Origin: Grammothele lineata
Taxonomy: Eukaryota > Basidiomycota > Agaricomycetes > Polyporales > Polyporaceae
Length of the DNA: 64,000 nucleotides
Reading direction: 5' to 3'
Assembly: GCA_002150815.3 (NCBI GenBank)
Contig: NDFF03000040.1
Location: 1-64,000, forward strand
Shown: piece by piece, positions 21,019-32,394 of the stretch
How the letters are laid out: every line of letters begins with the position of its first letter
Position numbering within the stretch: the stretch's first letter is position 1
Program-made: the position numbers and the translations under genes
The notes under the pieces: model-generated
The model's database searches: none
The model's input: only the letters and a program-made list of their open reading frames with translations
What the model was told of the DNA's origin: nothing

Positions 21019-24000
21019 ATGGTGTGAGTGCCTCCTCATTGCGCTGGGACGCTCGTCCTCGGTGCTCATCATTCTGTCTTCGTAACATGCAGCAATTTCA
21101 CCGTAGGTGCGCATCGACACTCTTCGATTTCAAGCATCTCTATCTAGTATACTGATTACAAACATCGTGTAGACCAAATCAGGTCCCTCATGGACCGACC
21201 GACAAACATCCGTAACATGAGTGTCATCGCCCATGGTATGTGTCTACACCATGTCCTATCGGTTCTTTCTAGTCTCATAGATATTTCAGTCGACCACGGA
21301 AAGTCCACCCTTACCGATTCCCTTGTCTCCAAGGCGGGTATTATTGCTTCTGCAAAGGCCGGAGATATGCGTTTCACGGACACAAGGGAGGACGAGAAGG
21401 AGCGGGGTATCACCATCAAGTCCACGGCCATCTCGATGTACTTCGAGGTGGACAAAGACGATGTTGGTGCAATCAAGCAGAAGACTGACGGTATGCAGTC
21501 ACAACAGTTCCCGCCGCCTCATGGTGTTGAACGAAACCTCACCACCAGGCACTGAGTTTTTGATCAACCTGATTGACTCTCCCGGACATGTCGATTTCTC
21601 CTCTGAGGTCACAGCTGCCCTCCGCGTCACCGATGGTGCCCTGGTAGTCGTGGATTGCGTTGAGGGTGTCTGCGTCCAGACCGAGACCGTGCTCCGTCAA
21701 GCGCTTACTGAGCGTATTAAGCCCGTTGTAGTCATCAACAAGGTGGACCGTGCCCTCCTCGAGCTCCAAGTTTCAAAAGAGGACCTATTCCAGTCATTCT
21801 CTCGTACCATCGAGAGCGTCAACGTCATCATCTCGACATACAACGACGAGGTTCTCGGTGACGTCCAGGTCTATCCCGAGAAGGGCACTGTTGCGTTCGG
21901 CTCCGGCCTTCATGGATGGGGCTTCACTCTCCGTCAATTCGCCTCCCGCTACTCGAAGAAATTCGGCGTTGACAAGGATAAGATGATGGTGAAGCTCTGG
22001 GGTGACAACTTCTTTAACCCAGCGACGAAGAAATGGAGCACCAAGAGCACCGACGCCGATGGCAAGCCCCTCGAGCGCGCCTTCAACATGTTCGTCCTCG
22101 ACCCGATCTTCCGCATCTTCGATGCTGTCATGAACTTTAAGAAAGACGAGGTCGTGAAGATCTGTGATAAGCTCGACGTCAAGCTCGCTCAAGACGAGCG
22201 CGACCTCGAGGGCAAGGCACTCCTCAAGGTCGTCATGAGGAAATTCCTTCCCGCTGGTGATTCTCTGTTGGAGATGATTGTCATCAACCTCCCTTCTCCC
22301 GCGACCGCTCAGCGATACCGTGTCGAGACGCTTTACGAGGGTCCCATGGATGACGAGTCTGCCATCGGTATCCGTGACTGTGACCCCAACGCCCCCCTCG
22401 TGGCTTACATCTCGAAGATGGTGCCCACGTCCGACAAGGGCCGCTTCTACGCCTTTGGCCGTATCTTCTCTGGTACCATCCGTGCTGGCCCCAAGATTCG
22501 CATCCAGGGCCCTAACTACGTCCCGGGCAGGAAGGACGACCTCTTCGTCAAGTCCGTCCAGCGTACCGTGCTAATGATGGGACGTTATGTCGAACCGATC
22601 GAGGACTGCCCGGCTGGCAACATCATCGGTCTCGTCGGCATCGACCAGTTCCTGCTCAAGAGCGGTACCCTCACGACCTCTGAGACGGCCCACAATATGA
22701 AGGTCATGAAGTTCTCTGTTTCCCCTGTCGTCCAGGTTGCTGTTGAAGTCAAGAACGCCAGCGATCTCCCTAAGCTCGTTGAGGGTCTCAAGCGCCTCTC
22801 GAAGTCCGACCCTTGCGTGCAGGCGTGGATTGCGGAGACCGGCGAGCACATCGTTGCTGGCGCTGGCGAGCTCCATTTGGAGATTTGCTTGAAGGTATGA
22901 ACCAAACCCCTTCGAACTGTCTGCTATCTGAATGCTAACGTCGTCTACAGGATCTTCAGGAAGACCATGCGGGCGTTCCCCTCAAGATCTCCGACCCCGT
23001 CGTTGGTTTCCGCGAGACGGTCAAGGCTGAATCATCTATCGTCGCGCTTTCGAAGTCGCAGAACAAGCACAACCGCCTGTACGCGAAGGCCATGCCCATC
23101 GAAGAGGAGCTCACATTGGCGATCGAGGCCGGCAAAATCAACCCCCGCGATGATTACAAGGCCCGCGCGCGGCTTCTCGCTGACGAGTTTGGCTGGGACG
23201 TCACCGACGCCCGTAAGATCTGGTGCTTCGGACCGGACACTACCGGCCCGAACCTGCTTGTCGATATCACCAAGGGTGTGCAGTACCTGAACGAGATCAA
23301 GGATTCTTGCGTGGCCGCGTTCCAGTGGGCGACGAAGGAAGGTGTCCTGTGTGAGGAGAACATGCGCGGGGTCCGTGTGAACATCCTCGATGTCACGGTG
23401 CGTTCGCGGGAGATTGGCATGCGCCAGGGACGAATCTGATCTGAGTATCTGCAGCTCCACACCGATGCGATCCACCGAGGCGGAGGCCAGATCATCCCGA
23501 CCTGCCGCCGCGTCACGTACGCCGCGTGCTTGCTTGCCGAACCCAGCCTGCAGGAGCCTGTCTACCTTGGTGCGTCGTACTACGCTGTTCCAGAAGGCGT
23601 GCGGGACTGAAGCCGCCATCCACAGTCGAGATCCAGTGCCCGGAGAACGCGATCGGCGGCATCTACTCGGTGCTCAACAAGCGCCGAGGACAGGTCTTCA
23701 GCGAAGAGCAGCGCGTGGGCACGCCGATGTTCACGGTCAAGGCCTACCTTCCTGTCATGGAGTCGTTCGGTTTCAATGGCGAGCTCCGTGCAGCGACTGG
23801 CGGACAGGCGTTCCCTCAGTCTGTCCTCGACCACTGGGAATTGATGAGCGGCTGTGAGTCTCGCCAAGGTTTGACTGTATCCTGAACGGGGTCGCTGAAT
23901 GGGGACGAATTGTAGCCGCGCTAGAGAAGGGCAGCAAGCTCGAGGACCTCGTCAAGAGCATCCGCACCCGCAAGGGTCTCAAGGTTCGTGCGCCCCCGCC

Positions 24001-24080
24001 ACGTCGTGATTGGCTTGCGACTGACTTTGTGGATGCAGCCGGATATTCCCCCTCTGGACACGTACTACGACAAGCTCTGA
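21019..24080 (+). CDS. EFT1: Translation elongation factor 2
   Basis: Spliced exons are 21019-21023, 21093-21106, 21173-21235, 21290-21490, 21549-22894, 22951-23397, 23455-23569, 23626-23853, 23916-23983 and 24039-24080, all in phase. The protein starts [23 protein letters not shown]-binding motifs are [31 protein letters not shown] and [20 protein letters not shown] marks domain [20 protein letters not shown] carries the histidine converted to diphthamide. The end DTYYDKL is typical. It moves tRNA and mRNA through the ribosome in the cytosol. The first coding exon has five bases and the second only fourteen, but both are demanded by the invariant N-terminus. Length (about 840 aa) is normal. 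Confidence 0.97.
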
Positions 24081-25637
24081 GGGCTGCACGAGCGCAGCTG
24101 TCTGTCGATGTGTCCACATGCCCGCCCTGCTGTACTTGTGCTATGCGCTGTGTATCCCTGTAGCATTCGCTTCCATCACATGTTGTACTATCATCTCCGT
24201 CGGGCTCGCCCCGCGCGTCTCGCGCTCCTTCGTTTACGTCGCAAGCGCGGTAGAGTTCACTTTGTCCGAGAGTGGCCCGACAGCACAGGAGGCCCGGGTT
24301 GTGGGGCGTGAGACGAGCCGGGGGCGAAGCGCAGGAGAGGAAGCGGTCGGAGCCGGAGAAGGGGCGGGGGAGGAGACATCGGGGGTGCAAAGTGGCCTGC
24401 TTCTCTGCCCGGTGGACGGGGCATGCGCAGACCGCAGCGGGCGGCCGCGGGTGGCTGCAGAGGCTGCAGAGGCTGCAGTCGTCGAGGGTGCCAGGCGGGG
24501 AAGCGAGCTGCGAAGCGGCGGAAGCGTGCGGGGATACGGCGCCGGAGCCCTCTGGGCGGGGAACCGGGCGGGGAAGATCCATATCGGGCCCGGGTCGCGA
24601 CGAGCGAGATCCTCGTCAGTCCTCGTCCGCGTCATGGCGCGTGCGCGTGCGCGTGAGCCGTGGCCCGCTCCGTGACCGCGGCTTCCTCCTGCTCATCTCG
24701 GCCTGCTTCTCGCTCCTCGCGCGGGCGGGCGACCACTAGGCGACCCAGCCCGTTCTCTCAGGCAGACCCTGCGCCGCTCGCGCTATGACGTAACAGAACC
24801 CGCAACCCCCATACCCCACATTCACTCGCCTTCCTCCCCCTCACACACCTCGACTCGCGTCATCAGTCCATTGCGTCATGGGCTGGCATTAAACAGATAC
24901 AATAGCGGGGCTAGCAACAAACGACGATGTACTCTAGAGACTACGGGGGATGGCTAAGGTGCGACAGCAGCGATACAGGCCAGAACACGGGGAACACAGA
25001 GACGCCTAACAACGATCCTAGCGCGACAAGAGCAGATACCAATTCCTCGTCCGGGCCGCGCGCGCGACCACGGACAGAGGCCAGAGAAAGGACGGCGAGG
25101 TGAATGCACGAGAGAACGGAAGACCCTGGACCGAGACGTGATGATGGGAGGAGCACGGCAAGAGAAGGAGATCAAAAACGACAAAGCATACGTATGACGG
25201 AAGGGGACTGATGCATTGAATGAAAAAGAAGCCCGTTGCTTGGTGCACAGCACCCAACTAGTCCCACCGCGCAGCCACGTCCGTCAAGGAAGGCCCGCGT
25301 CTGCCCCCCCTTGCCCCAGATCATGCCAGGCATGTCCGCGCCTAGCGCTCGCGCCAACTTGGTGGGGCGGGCGACTGGCAGGCGGGATGGCGGGATGGCG
25401 GGATGGCGAAGGCGCGGCTCCGATGGAGAGCCTCGATCGCAACGCGCGACGGGCAGAGCGCTGGCTTGAGTATGGAAGACGAGCGTGCTTAGTCGACGTC
25501 CATGGGCGGGGAATGCATAGACGATGGCGCGTGGATGGGAAGGAGTTGAGTGGAAGAGAGGTCCCGACGGTATTCCGTCGAGGACGGAAGATTGTTGGGA
25601 GGGAAACAGAACGAGCGCAGCACGCAGGCGCGAACTG
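24081..25637. other. Long gene-free, GC-rich region downstream of EF2
   Basis: About 1.56 kb. It contains the EF2 3' UTR and then a very GC-rich stretch (24250-24760) with a short tandem repeat GGCTGCAGA x3 near 24451-24478. At 25383-25412 there is a GGGATGGC(G) repeat. Open frames here run on several frames at once, which is expected of GC-rich DNA, and none shows a domain or plausible splicing. Confidence 0.4.
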
Positions 25638-25954
25638 TCATCTGCGCGCAACGTAACGCCAGTAGAGATTGTTTGGTGGCTGGAAAGCAGGATAGTGTAT
25701 GAACGTCTGGGAGAGGTTGGTAATACGTTGCGTAGCAGCGTACCTGAGTGCCCGGTGTGGAATGGTCTATACGAAAGAACACGAGGGGTTAGACAGCGAG
25801 CGAGGGAACGGGAGGAAGAAGACTCACGAGGACGGATACACTCCCAAACATCAACCCCCTTTCCCTTCGGGTCCCATACACCGCACTGGGCATGGAGGGG
25901 CCAATACAGGTTGAGCTCCCAGACACGGGTGGCGTCAGCGACGAGACCAGGCAT
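25638..25954 (-). CDS. Small CBM5/12-like carbohydrate-binding protein (63 aa)
   Basis: Hand splicing gives three exons: 25954-25828 (127 nt), 25766-25744 (23 nt) and 25679-25638 (42 nt). Introns start GTGAGT and GTACGC and end TATAG and TCCAG, and the sum is exactly in phase. The product starts MPGLVADATRVWELNLYWPL, then VWDPKGKGVDVWECIRPHHS, and ends GTQPPNNLYWRYVARR. The pattern W/Y..G..V....W.C..PH.S.PG..PP...YW is that of carbohydrate-binding modules of family 5/12, small chitin-binding domains found as free proteins in mushrooms. No signal peptide is present, so it may act inside the cell or leave by another route. Confidence in the splicing is higher than in the binding role. Confidence 0.6.
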
Positions 25955-26604
25955 GGTAGGAGGCGAGCGGTGTAGACGAGCGGGGCGAGGAGGTGGGGCG
26001 GCGGGGCGGGGCGAGGCGAGGCGGAGTCGCGAGGAGAGGCGGGGTCGCGAGAGGCCGGTGCAGTCACTCGAAGTCGATTGCGGAAAGGAGGCGTTGGAGG
26101 GGAGAGTGGTTTATATCAATGTTAGACGCCGGCTAGTTCTTTGCAGGCTGATTCTCTATATTGCTCCTCATCTATGACAATAGATATGTATAATCTTCTC
26201 GCGCCTCGCGTCCCGATCGGGGCGGTGTCAGCGCTGCCTGTCTCACACGCGGCGCATCGAGGAGGTGGCAAGACGACCGCGGCCGGCTCTCCGCCCAAAC
26301 CTCCGCGGGCAGCCGGCGTCGGCCCGTACCGGAGTGGGAGGGGCCTTCCATCGATAAGGGCGCCGGAGACCGAGCATCTGGCGGTGGTGACCGGGTCGTG
26401 GTCGAGGCGTGAGCCAGTGAAGTCATCGCGCGTCCCCGCTGGCCAACCATCGCCCGCAAATCGCCCACCCATGAGCCTCCCGTCCGTCCTGTGCCTCTCC
26501 TCGGGAATGGGCCCAGCGGGTCCCAGCGGGTCTCGACCTCTCCTCCTCTCCATCCGTCGCCCGGGTGCTCAGACCCAGACAAAACGCCCTCGTAGACGCT
26601 GGGA
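25955..26604. other. GC-rich intergenic region left of the candidate transposon
   Basis: 650 bp containing the promoter of the small CBM gene and simple GC-rich repeats (GGCGGGGCGGGGCGAGGCGAGG near 25995-26025). Overlapping open frames on both strands show no domain. Confidence 0.35.
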
Positions 26605-26605
26605 T

Positions 26606-26617
26606 ACTGTCGAATAA
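26606..26617 (+). repeat. Left candidate terminal inverted repeat
   Basis: ACTGTCGAATAA, a perfect 12-bp inverted match to 36083-36094. Related ATTCGACA words follow at 26747 and 26830. Confidence 0.35.
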
Positions 26618-27323
26618 TCGCTTGGCTCGTAGATCATTCGTCCGATTGCGATAGATACCCACACCGTGTCCGAAACTGATTCACCAAACATGATCCTGTG
26701 GTATCTGATGGATATCTTTAACAGCAATCACATCTTTTTCGAGGACATTCGACAGTTGCAGCTTCTATTTCAGATGCACTCATTGGAAACTGACGCATCT
26801 GCTCGGATAAATCACGGCACGGCAGGTGTATTCGACACCATTCGATTGACGCGAGGTTCTGCTACTAGTACGCTAGGGAATTGGTTCCAATGCACCCATA
26901 CATCGATTAGTACGTGACTACCAAGAACCCGCTAGAACGTCCGACTCGTTGCTAGTGCCATTAATCCTCCGATGCTTGCTTAGAGGTCTTCAACTGTGAC
27001 AATATTGTTAGTAGTCCACTATGGCTCCAGCTGATTAGATACGTACCTCTTTCCGCGCATCACGGCACCGTTCAAGGAGTTCCTGAAGTCCACACGAACA
27101 TTGAGATGTGCAATGTCTAACGAGCCTGAGAGCCGCGAGCGAGTCGCTCACCTCGTATGCTGTCCTATCTTGGGCGTCTTTTATAGCCTTGAACGCCGAC
27201 GAACATTCGTCGAGGGTGGCTTCAGGGTTTGATTTGAGCATGTCGCCCATGTGGAACATCCTGTGAATCGCGTCACGTTCAACGGCCTCGAAGTTCTAAG
27301 GTATGGGACCGTGAGCGTGAGAC

Positions 27324-29505
27324 TTACTTCGCACTGATGGTCTTGGAGTCGTAATGCGAGACTGCAGATGCAGAGCCACCTCCGCCGCGCCCGCGCCCGC
27401 GCCCACGTCCGCGCCCGCGCCCGCGCCCTCCTCCGCGTTCGGGAAGCTCGTTGCCACGGTTGGCCATACCCGAGCCTGTGTCCGCCTCCGATGATGCAGG
27501 CGCTGCACCAGACGGAGGATCTGAGGGGCAACGAGATGAGTACGAAGATGGGAGAGACGAAAGCTCGAGTGTCCACGTACCTTCAGATGACGGTCCCGGG
27601 ATCGCGTCACCCGGAGGTGTGGGCGTTGCGGGTCGTACCATAGCTTCTTCACTGGGAACCACAGGTTTCGGAGTCACAGCCCTGCCCGTACACATCGGTA
27701 AAGTCAGCATCATTATGTGGCTGAGTCGTCAGACCATACAAACGGATAACTTACGGCATCGGAGTGGGCCGCGGGATCGGTGTCTTCGACGTGGTCGTGT
27801 CGCTGGTACTGGTGCTCGAGTCCGACGGGGGCCGGGATGCGTCGGGAGCGACAGTTGTCACACTGGTGGCTGGGGATGTCGAGACCGCGCTAGCGGATCC
27901 GCCCGTGACAGGCGCCGTGGGCTCCGCCGTGTTGGTGCAATCGATCGCTTGAGAGCCTCCACTGCCAGTCGTGTCGAGTGCATTGGGGGTATCGACGGGC
28001 TCGCTAGTGGCCGGAGGGGGACTGGTGAGGGGTGCGGTGGAAGTCGTGGGTGCGGCTGTGCCACTTGTAACAGTCGCCGTGTTGGAGGGCGGGGGGACGG
28101 CGACAACTTCAAAGATCCGAGTCGAGTTGAGTGGGGAGGTTGGTTCGGGACTCGGGGGATTGGGGATCGTATACAAGTCTTCGAAATCGTCGGTCTCGAA
28201 GGAGAGTGCTGGCGTACCCTGAGTTGGTGCCGGCACTAGCGGCACTGGCTGACTTGGACCGGCAGCCGTGGTGGCAGCGGCAGACTCGGATGCGGTTGCA
28301 GCAGCGGCAGGGGAGGTCTTCGCAGTCTTCGATGCATGCGGGTCGGACGCGTGGTCCGTGTCCTTCCGCTTACGCTTCGCCACCCGCTTTGTCTTTGTAG
28401 CCCCGCCTATGTTGTTGTCCTCAGGAGCATCCGTAACTTGATCGTGCGCCGCAGCAGGTAGGGCCTTGGTACGTCCTTTCGGCTTGTTGAAATGAGAGTA
28501 TGCGTTAGTGATGAGCTTGTCAGTCTTCCATCGGCCGTTGATACAGCAAGGGAGGTAAGGGAAGTGCTTGGCCATTAAGATGTGGATGTAGATGCGGGCC
28601 TCGAGAGGGAGTGCCTGGCTCGTCGTGCTGGCCTGACCACTCCATGCAACCGAGAAGAGGACAGAGGCGAGCGTGTCGCGGATCAAAGTGGCAACCATGC
28701 CGGAGACAACATTACCAGACTCATCTTCGATCCACCTCTGGCCCACATTGATCTCGGCTGGGTGTTGGCCCGGCTTCCCCTTCAGACGATTGTTATAGTC
28801 TTCTTCGGTCCAGAACACCATACGGGCTGGCCTCTCTTTTGGCGGCGGTGGATAGGTGAGCCCATACCCCAGGATGCGATTTTGAGGGCATAAGCACGTA
28901 GGGGTCGCGGAAGGAGGTGGGGGAAACTCGGTGACGTCCCCTTCCGCCATACCGATGAGCTGCGGGAGCTTGGAGATGAGGGCGTCATACATTTCTCTGT
29001 TATGGGGATGAGGTAATGCACCAATGTAGCGTTGCGAGAGTAGACTTACTTATAGGTCTCCGCCTGTCCTCGATAACGTTGTGCCTCGCGCGAAACCTCT
29101 TCGAGCTGCTGTACTACTTGCCCGAAGGCCACATTCCCGCTTGTCAGCAATTGACGTCGATCTGCCTGGGCGATGCAGCTGATCTGTAATTGGTGACTGT
29201 TAGCTAACATACACGTAATATATGGCGGGTGGAACTCACGTGGATGGTATTGAACTGTCCGGCAAAGCCCATGCCCATGTTTCCGTACATTGCCATCGGA
29301 TCATTTTGGGCTGTGAGGAGTGTGAGCGCCGCGTACTGCTGAAACTGATCCTGCAACCATACCAGAAGGTATGTGGTTAGAGGGAGTGGGAGTACCAGTA
29401 GAACCCAGATGGCTGCCAGGTTGAAGTTGATGGAAAAAATTGTTCGAGGCGAAAGGAGTGTCGAGGGCGCCTGGGGCCCGAGTGGGAGTACTATAATGGT
29501 CGTCC
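27324..29505 (-). CDS. Tnp2-companion-type protein of unknown function
   Basis: Exons spliced in frame encode DQFQQYAALTLLTAQND, then QLLTSGNVAFGQVVQQLEEV and EMYDALISKLPQLIGMAEG. A conserved block follows: VFWTEEDYNN, then WIEDESGNVVSGMVATLIRD, EARIYIHILMAKHFPYLPCC and NGRWKTDKLITNAYSHF. Then come a basic nuclear-type stretch (KTKRVAKRKRKD), a long low-complexity Ser/Thr/Pro region, and a C-terminal run of Arg-Gly repeats (27380-27432). From memory, proteins with this VSG..A..IR...R and W..D.......W layout recur in mushroom genomes beside Tnp2 transposases, so I infer a transposon accessory protein. The 5' end is uncertain, because the first exon with the right phase lacks an obvious Met. 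A further exon (to about 27040) encoding a helical segment may belong to it. Confidence 0.5.
27386..27432. repeat. CCCGCG hexamer repeat encoding Arg-Gly repeats
   Basis: A run of about seven imperfect hexamers. On the minus strand it reads as alternating Arg and Gly near the C-terminus of the companion-type protein, resembling an RGG-type nucleic-acid-binding tail. Confidence 0.6.
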
Positions 29506-29754
29506 ATAAATATAGGGTGTGTTATGGAGGAGATACGGTATACTAGGACACTAGTAGAGTAGTGAGCGACATGGGGGTAGGACAGAGAGTACCAAAATTT
29601 CGCCAAGTGCGCCGTGCGTAGCGTATGCGTTCCGTTGAGCTGAGTCAGCTTTCCTCATTTAGAAAGGGCACCATCGACGGCCCCCAGTCAGCGCAATGGA
29701 ACATTTGTTGCTTGCGTTGTTTTCATCCCTTGGTCCCTCGCCTGTTCTACATCA

Positions 29755-30428
29755 ATGTCCCGGGCTTCTCCTGAACATGCTGATAGAAAAAACGCGGAGT
29801 AAGTAGCCAATTCGCAGAAAGTTCAAACCGACTGCCATTCACGGAACGATCAGGCGCTTTTTGAAGGAATATAGTACCGGCAGCACTCCTCCCCAGTTTA
29901 CCAACAGCATGGCATTTGAGGACCTCACAGTGGATTTTGGTATGCACAAAGTATTGGCTTTATGCTGCCAATCCTAACATGTAGCTTGCAGGCCCCAAGG
30001 CTGCACAAAAACCACGAAGCCAGTCCGTGATCACCTCGACACCAGCTAAGCCGCATAGCCATCGTTCCGAGCACAAGCGGCAGCGATCTGAAGACTCCTC
30101 TCGAGACCACAACTACCTCGATAGCCCAAAGTACCGTTCTAGCATGGCAAGTGGCTCTGAAGGAAACCCGAGCATTCTCCGCCAACTGTTGGTTACAATC
30201 CACGCGCTCGCGGAACGTATTAAGGATTTAGAGATCCGCGAGGAAGTTGCCTTGACCAAGAGCCGGGAAATGGAGCGAAGGTTGGAGAAGTTAGAGAACA
30301 ACCCTCGATTGGAGCGTCGTGTGGGTGACTTGGAGGCTGACATACGTCACCTGGTTGATGTGAATACATCATTTTGTGGTGAAGAGAGTCAGCAGGAGTT
30401 GCTCAAGATATACAACACCATCCAGTAG
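29755..30428 (+). CDS. Small coiled-coil protein (188 aa), unknown
   Basis: Three exons fit in phase: 29755-29798, 29854-29939 and 29992-30428. The protein begins MSRASPEHADRKNAERFLKEY, continues through a basic Ser/Pro-rich region, and ends with a long helix (ILRQLLVTIHALAERIKDLE to ERRLEKLENN and VGDLEADIRHLVDV). The helix has heptad spacing of hydrophobic residues, so a dimeric coiled coil is likely. I recognise no family. It is transcribed away from the companion-type gene with about 250 bp between them. Its position inside the candidate transposon suggests it may be a transposon gene, but nothing in its sequence proves this. Confidence 0.6.
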
Positions 30429-30456
30429 TTGTACACCAGATCACAGACTTGTCATT

Positions 30457-31843
30457 CTAGCTATATTGGAGAACATACATTAAATACATTTGAGTGGGGA
30501 CTTCTAGCTCATCTGGAACAGAGAAAGCTGGAGGGCATGCATATGTACGGCCTGGGGTCGCTTCGAGGTTGAGATAGTCAATGAGCGAGGCGAGCTCGTT
30601 AGTCGCCGCGTCGAGCTTGTACATGACTGCTACAAGCCCCAAAGGCATCAAAAGCCGTCACCATACACCACGGAATCGGGAATACGTACCATCTCCCTCG
30701 CTATTATCGCATATCGCATGCGGCCTCGGCCGCCCCAGCATCTGCTCGAACACTGGACGCGGCCTGACGTGCTTCGAGGGCGTCCACCGTGACTCATTGT
30801 TAGCGTGGACGCAGGTGTAGGCTCCCTCTCGTCGTCTGTCGGGGCCGAGTAACCGTCCGCGGTCGCCTCTTCCACACAGACGAGCGGGCCGCGCACAAAC
30901 CGGGTGTGGAGAGCAACGTGAGCGAGTTGCGATTGCGTTGCACCTCCTGATGGATCTTCAGAACTCCTCCTTCAATCAGACGACCTCCTACTCACGTGCC
31001 TCGTCTGCCCGCCCTGGGGATCCCGACGAGGAATCCGAGCCCTAGCCTTAGGGATAGCGACGGGGACGAAGCTGGCGGAGGAACTAGAGGCGTCGCGCAT
31101 AATGGCGGAGGTGGAGGCGTCGAGGCGGAGCGTGGAAGGGATCCCGAGTCCGAGGCCCAGAACGATCTGCTTTTAGCACGGTGAGCGTGCGCGCACCGTC
31201 CTGAGCTGCGGGGGACAGACGGGCGAGGCAGGATGGGGCGCTGAGCACCCCAGCTTCGAAGGAGCTGCCTGAGAGCTGCGCCCAAGTCGCCGTACACGCA
31301 AGCGAGTGCATCGAGCGGATGACCCTGATTGCGATTGAGCCCGTCGCGCCCCGCGACTGGCCGGCCACATCTTCGACACTCGAGAGATTTGTCGTGCTCT
31401 CGTTGCACGAGCCCGCGAACGCGCTCTCGACGGGAGAGTGGACGACGGGGACGGGCTCGAGGAGCGACGTGGTGGACACAGAGGTGAGAGCGGCCTTGGA
31501 GGGGTTCTTCTCGAGATGAGGGGCGGGGCTGTTAAGTCGGACGCCCGAGACGAGCGAGTTGATGCGTGCATGACCTTTGAAAAGCTGCGCGGGCTCGGGG
31601 GCTGCGTACGAGAAGGGGCGTCGTCAGACAAACAGGGGGAGAAGAGGGGATAGAGAAGAAAAGACGCACTCTTCGAGCGAGCGGAGGGGGCTTTTGCTCT
31701 TACTCCTCCTTCCCCTTCGAATCCGTCCTCACGCGCCTGATACTCCGCCACTTCTAGTTCACGTCGCTCTTCGCCTTCCGCTAACGCTAGAGAGGAGACC
31801 GAGCTCGGACTTTTTCAGGATGAGCTTCCTGCGGAGCGTGGCC
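30457..31843 (-). CDS. Ser/Pro-rich hypothetical gene, possibly degenerate
   Basis: Coding-like segments on the minus strand include LILKKSELGLL, EGEERRELEVAEYQAREDG, CNESTTNLSSVEDVAGQSR, IRVIRSMHSLACTATWAQLS, RFVRGPLVCVEEATADGYSA and LDAATNELASLIDYLNLEAT. They lie in different frames separated by plausible GT-AG introns, for example one starting GTGAGT near 30993. The last segment, DAATNELASLI.YL.LEATP, reminds me of a conserved Ser-rich mushroom protein, but I cannot name it. No complete in-phase model from a Met could be built, so this may be a broken gene or a host gene fragment inside the transposon. The coordinates are approximate. Confidence 0.35.
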
Positions 31844-32394
31844 TCATTGGGAGGAGATCTTGCATACGACGTGCGGGATTGGGAGTACATACCATCACCC
31901 TTGCCTATCATTGGGGCCCATGGCAGCCTCTACATCTGCTCAATGTCGCGCGTGAGTGTGGCTTCGCATTGCCTCCCAATAAGACTTGTGGGGATGGATT
32001 GAAGCAGCATCCGGAAAGTCTGGAAGGCATGCTAGTGACAGGTGTATCAGATATGCATAGATAGCACTAGTGGTTAAATGCGTACCTGATACGGAGACAG
32101 GCTGAACTAGTTGCGTGCAACAGAGAGGGATTGAGGAGAGACTGGTATGAGGAAATGGTCGGGACTCGGACTCGGACTCGGACAAGGTCGTTCTCAGAGG
32201 CGCCCAAACACAAGCGGACTGCTGTATCTGGTGCACAGGCGCTGATGCACGTGCACAAACAGTCGCGAGTACAACTCGAGCTCTTGACGAGCCCGACGTA
32301 CGGCCGACGTCTCGACACGCCGTCTCCCCATAGTCGCGAAAGCAATCGTCATGCACGTGTGTTCAGCATAGCTGTATGCTATAAGGTATGTGAT
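31844..32394. other. Intergenic within the candidate transposon
   Basis: About 550 bp with no recognised gene. It includes a short tandem repeat of GGACTC, four units at about 32161-32186. Confidence 0.35.

Noticed and set aside
24108..24739. Several overlapping open frames downstream of EF2
   Set aside because: All frames are open in this GC-rich stretch, the peptides are Arg/Gly/Ala-rich with no domain, and no splice logic joins them.
26122..26662. Open frames on both strands left of the transposon
   Set aside because: Compositional effect of GC-rich DNA; no domain and no plausible partner exons.
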